From positions 1 through 6,034 of the forward strand of contig JBCDLN010000254.1 of NCBI GenBank assembly GCA_038745295.1: a stretch of 6,034 nucleotides of DNA, read 5' to 3'. A program made the translations under genes and the position numbers. This DNA is from Acuticoccus sp038745295. GTDB lineage: Bacteria > Pseudomonadota > Alphaproteobacteria > Rhizobiales > Amorphaceae. Shown piece after piece: positions 4,342 through 6,034 of this stretch; positions within the stretch are counted from its first letter, which is position 1; each line of letters starts with the position of its first letter. The notes below the pieces were generated by a model. That model had not been told where the DNA came from. It did no database searches and was given only the letters and a program-made list of their open reading frames with translations.

Positions 4342-6034
4342 TTAGCTCAAGGCCTGGGAGAGGAAGAGCTCCATTTGGTGCTTGTGCCGCGCGGCAAGAC
4401 CCGTTGCGGGGGAGGCAGCTGCATTGCGGCCCACATAGCGCGCCCGTGATGCGCCCATGGGAATCTGTTGCAGCACCCAATCAAGATAGGTGGAAACAAA
4501 CGTCCACGAGCCCATGTTGGCAGGCTCTTCCTGGCACCAGACAAGCTCTGCGTTGGGGAAGCGCTTCAGCTCCGTTGCAACCGCCTTCGCCGGGAACGGG
4601 TAGAGCTGCTCAACGCGCAGGATGTAGACATCGTCAACCCCTGCTGCCTCACGCGCTTCCAAAAGGTCGAAGTAGACTTTGCCCGTGCACACCACCACGC
4701 GGCGAATGTCTTGATCGGGCTTCAGCTTCACCTCTGTGAGACCGAGCTCAGCATCGTCCCAGAGGACGCGGTGGAAGGTGGACTGCGGCCCCATCTCCGA
4801 AAGCTTGGACACACACCGCTTGTGGCGCAGCAGCGACTTGGGCGTCATCAGAATGAGGGGTTTGCGCAGGTCTCGCTTCAATTGCCGGCGCAGGATGTGG
4901 AAGTAGTTTGCCGGTGTGGAGCAGTTCGCCACCTGCATATTGTCTTCCGCGCAAAGCTGAAGGAACCGCTCAAGGCGCGCAGAGGAGTGCTCAGGCCCCT
5001 GACCTTCATAACCGTGGGGCAGAAGGCAAACCAAGCCCGTCATCCGAAGCCATTTGCGCTCGCCAGAAGAGATGAACTGGTCGAACACCACCTGGGCGCC
5101 GTTGGCAAAGTCGCCAAATTGGGCTTCCCAGCAGGTGAGCGCATCGGGCTCGGCGAGCGAGTAGCCATATTCAAACCCAAGCACTGCCTCTTCCGACAGC
5201 ATCGAGTTGATGACTTCGTAGCGCGACTGGCCCTCAGCCAAGTTGTTGAGGGGGATGTAGCGTTCTTCGGTCTCTTGATCGTAGAGGACTGAGTGGCGCT
5301 GGGAGAATGTACCGCGCTCGCAGTCCTGTCCAGAGAGGCGCACCGGAAAGCCCTCTTCAAGGAGCGTGGCGAACGCCAGCGCCTCTGCGGTCGCCCAGTC
5401 GATCCCTTCACCGGACGCCATGGCTTTGGCGCGGTGGTCCATGAAGCGGCGGATGGTTTTGTGAACGTTGAAGTCCGCCGGGACGGTGGTGAGCTTTTCA
5501 CCGATGGCGCGCAGCTCGCCTTCATCGACGCCGGTGGAGCCGCGGCGCGGATCATCGGTATGCTCACCAGGCTTGATGGCAGACCACCTGCCGTCAAGCC
5601 AATCGGCCTTGTTTGGGCGGAAGGCTTGGCCGGCCTCAAACTCGGCCTCAAGATGCTGGCGCCATTCGGCCTTGCGCTCATCCACCTCAGCGCTCGACAG
5701 AACGCCGTCTTCCACCAGACGCTTGCCGTAGAGCTCGAGCGAACTCGGGTGCGAGCGGATGATCTTATACATCTTCGGCTGGGTGAAGGCGGGCTCATCC
5801 CCTTCGTTGTGGCCAAAGCGGCGATAGCAAAACACGTCGATGACAACAGGCTTGCCGAACTGCTGGCGAAACTCGGTCGCCACCTTCGCCGCATAGACCA
5901 CCGCCTCAGGATCGTCGCCATTCACGTGGAAGATCGGCGCTTCGATCATCTTCGCCACGTCCGACGGGTAGGGCGAAGAACGCGAGAAATGCGGATTGGT
6001 GGTGAAGCCAATCTGGTTGTTGACGATGACGTGG
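4342..6034 (-). CDS. sucA: 2-oxoglutarate dehydrogenase E1 component, C-terminal part (cut by window edge)
   Basis: E1 is the thiamine-diphosphate enzyme that decarboxylates 2-oxoglutarate and loads the succinyl group onto the lipoyl arm of E2, in the cytoplasmic TCA cycle. The frame is open to the right edge, giving 563 residues of a protein usually about 930-1000 long; the true start is outside. The fragment begins within HVIVNNQIGFTT (1-12), whose NN is the end of the thiamine-diphosphate-binding motif. It continues with DVAKMIEAPIFHVNGDDPEAV (24 onward), FCYRRFGHNEGDEP (68-81), SGQDCERGTFSQRHSVL (234-250) of the pyrimidine-binding domain, and LLPHGYEGQGPEHSSARLER (337 onward), all hallmarks of OdhA/SucA. 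The GTG at 5958 is an internal valine, not a start. No frameshift or stop interrupts it. It is followed by sucB on the same strand. Confidence 0.97.
   Translation of the reverse strand, partial: HVIVNNQIGFTTNPHFSRSSPYPSDVAKMIEAPIFHVNGDDPEAVVYAAKVATEFRQQFGKPVVIDVFCYRRFGHNEGDEPAFTQPKMYKIIRSHPSSLELYGKRLVEDGVLSSAEVDERKAEWRQHLEAEFEAGQAFRPNKADWLDGRWSAIKPGEHTDDPRRGSTGVDEGELRAIGEKLTTVPADFNVHKTIRRFMDHRAKAMASGEGIDWATAEALAFATLLEEGFPVRLSGQDCERGTFSQRHSVLYDQETEERYIPLNNLAEGQSRYEVINSMLSEEAVLGFEYGYSLAEPDALTCWEAQFGDFANGAQVVFDQFISSGERKWLRMTGLVCLLPHGYEGQGPEHSSARLERFLQLCAEDNMQVANCSTPANYFHILRRQLKRDLRKPLILMTPKSLLRHKRCVSKLSEMGPQSTFHRVLWDDAELGLTEVKLKPDQDIRRVVVCTGKVYFDLLEAREAAGVDDVYILRVEQLYPFPAKAVATELKRFPNAELVWCQEEPANMGSWTFVSTYLDWVLQQIPMGASRARYVGRNAAASPATGLAARHKHQMELFLSQALS

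Noticed and set aside
3381..4739. A 452-codon open frame on the plus strand across sucB and the end of sucA
   Set aside because: It is antisense to well-recognised sucB and sucA, is rich in Ala/Ser/Thr/Pro as expected from reading GC-rich codons backwards, and shows no domain motif.
4468..5292. A 274-codon open frame on the plus strand inside sucA
   Set aside because: It lies wholly opposite conserved E1 coding sequence and has no recognisable motif; it is a shadow of high-GC coding DNA.
5040..5921. A 293-codon minus-strand frame overlapping sucA in another phase
   Set aside because: The Ser/Arg/Pro-rich translation is typical of an out-of-phase reading; the sucA frame over the same bases carries strong E1 motifs.
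5956..5958. GTG as the start codon of sucA
   Set aside because: Conserved E1 sequence (VIVNNQIGFTT and the following residues) continues in frame upstream to the window edge, so this is an internal valine.

Overview
The window reads as GC-rich chromosomal DNA from an alphaproteobacterium. The sucA-sucB order, an E2 with two lipoyl domains, a MAPEG gene and an SDR gene just downstream, and strong G/C preference at third codon positions suggest a marine lineage such as Rhodobacterales, Hyphomonadales or Parvularculales. That placement is inference; there is no rRNA or other marker here. All five supported genes lie on the minus strand, so transcription runs from high to low coordinates.

Layout in transcription order: (1) the 3' part of sucA, the E1 component of 2-oxoglutarate dehydrogenase, cut by the right edge of the window. 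(2) A 167-base gap holding a perfect 11-bp GC-rich inverted repeat. (3) sucB, the E2 dihydrolipoyl succinyltransferase, with two very similar lipoyl domains, a peripheral-subunit-binding domain and a catalytic domain. (4) A 246-base non-coding gap. (5) A 550-residue protein, started by GTG, with two different sulfotransferase-like domains joined by a Pro/Ala/Gln-rich linker. (6) A 134-residue MAPEG-family membrane protein, 24 bases further on. (7) The start of an SDR oxidoreductase whose ATG overlaps the MAPEG stop codon (ATGA); it is cut by the left edge.

sucA and sucB encode two of the three enzymes of the TCA-cycle 2-oxoglutarate dehydrogenase complex; the E3 gene is not in the window and may lie further downstream. 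The sulfotransferase, MAPEG and SDR genes are packed closely enough to be one transcription unit, possibly with its own promoter in the 246-base gap. The most unusual item is the two-domain sulfotransferase: each half keeps a phosphosulfate-binding loop, an R-E-P-x5-S motif fitting the 3'-phosphate site, and a plausible catalytic histidine. Its substrate cannot be read from the sequence. I found no RNA genes, CRISPR arrays, insertion sequences or phage genes.
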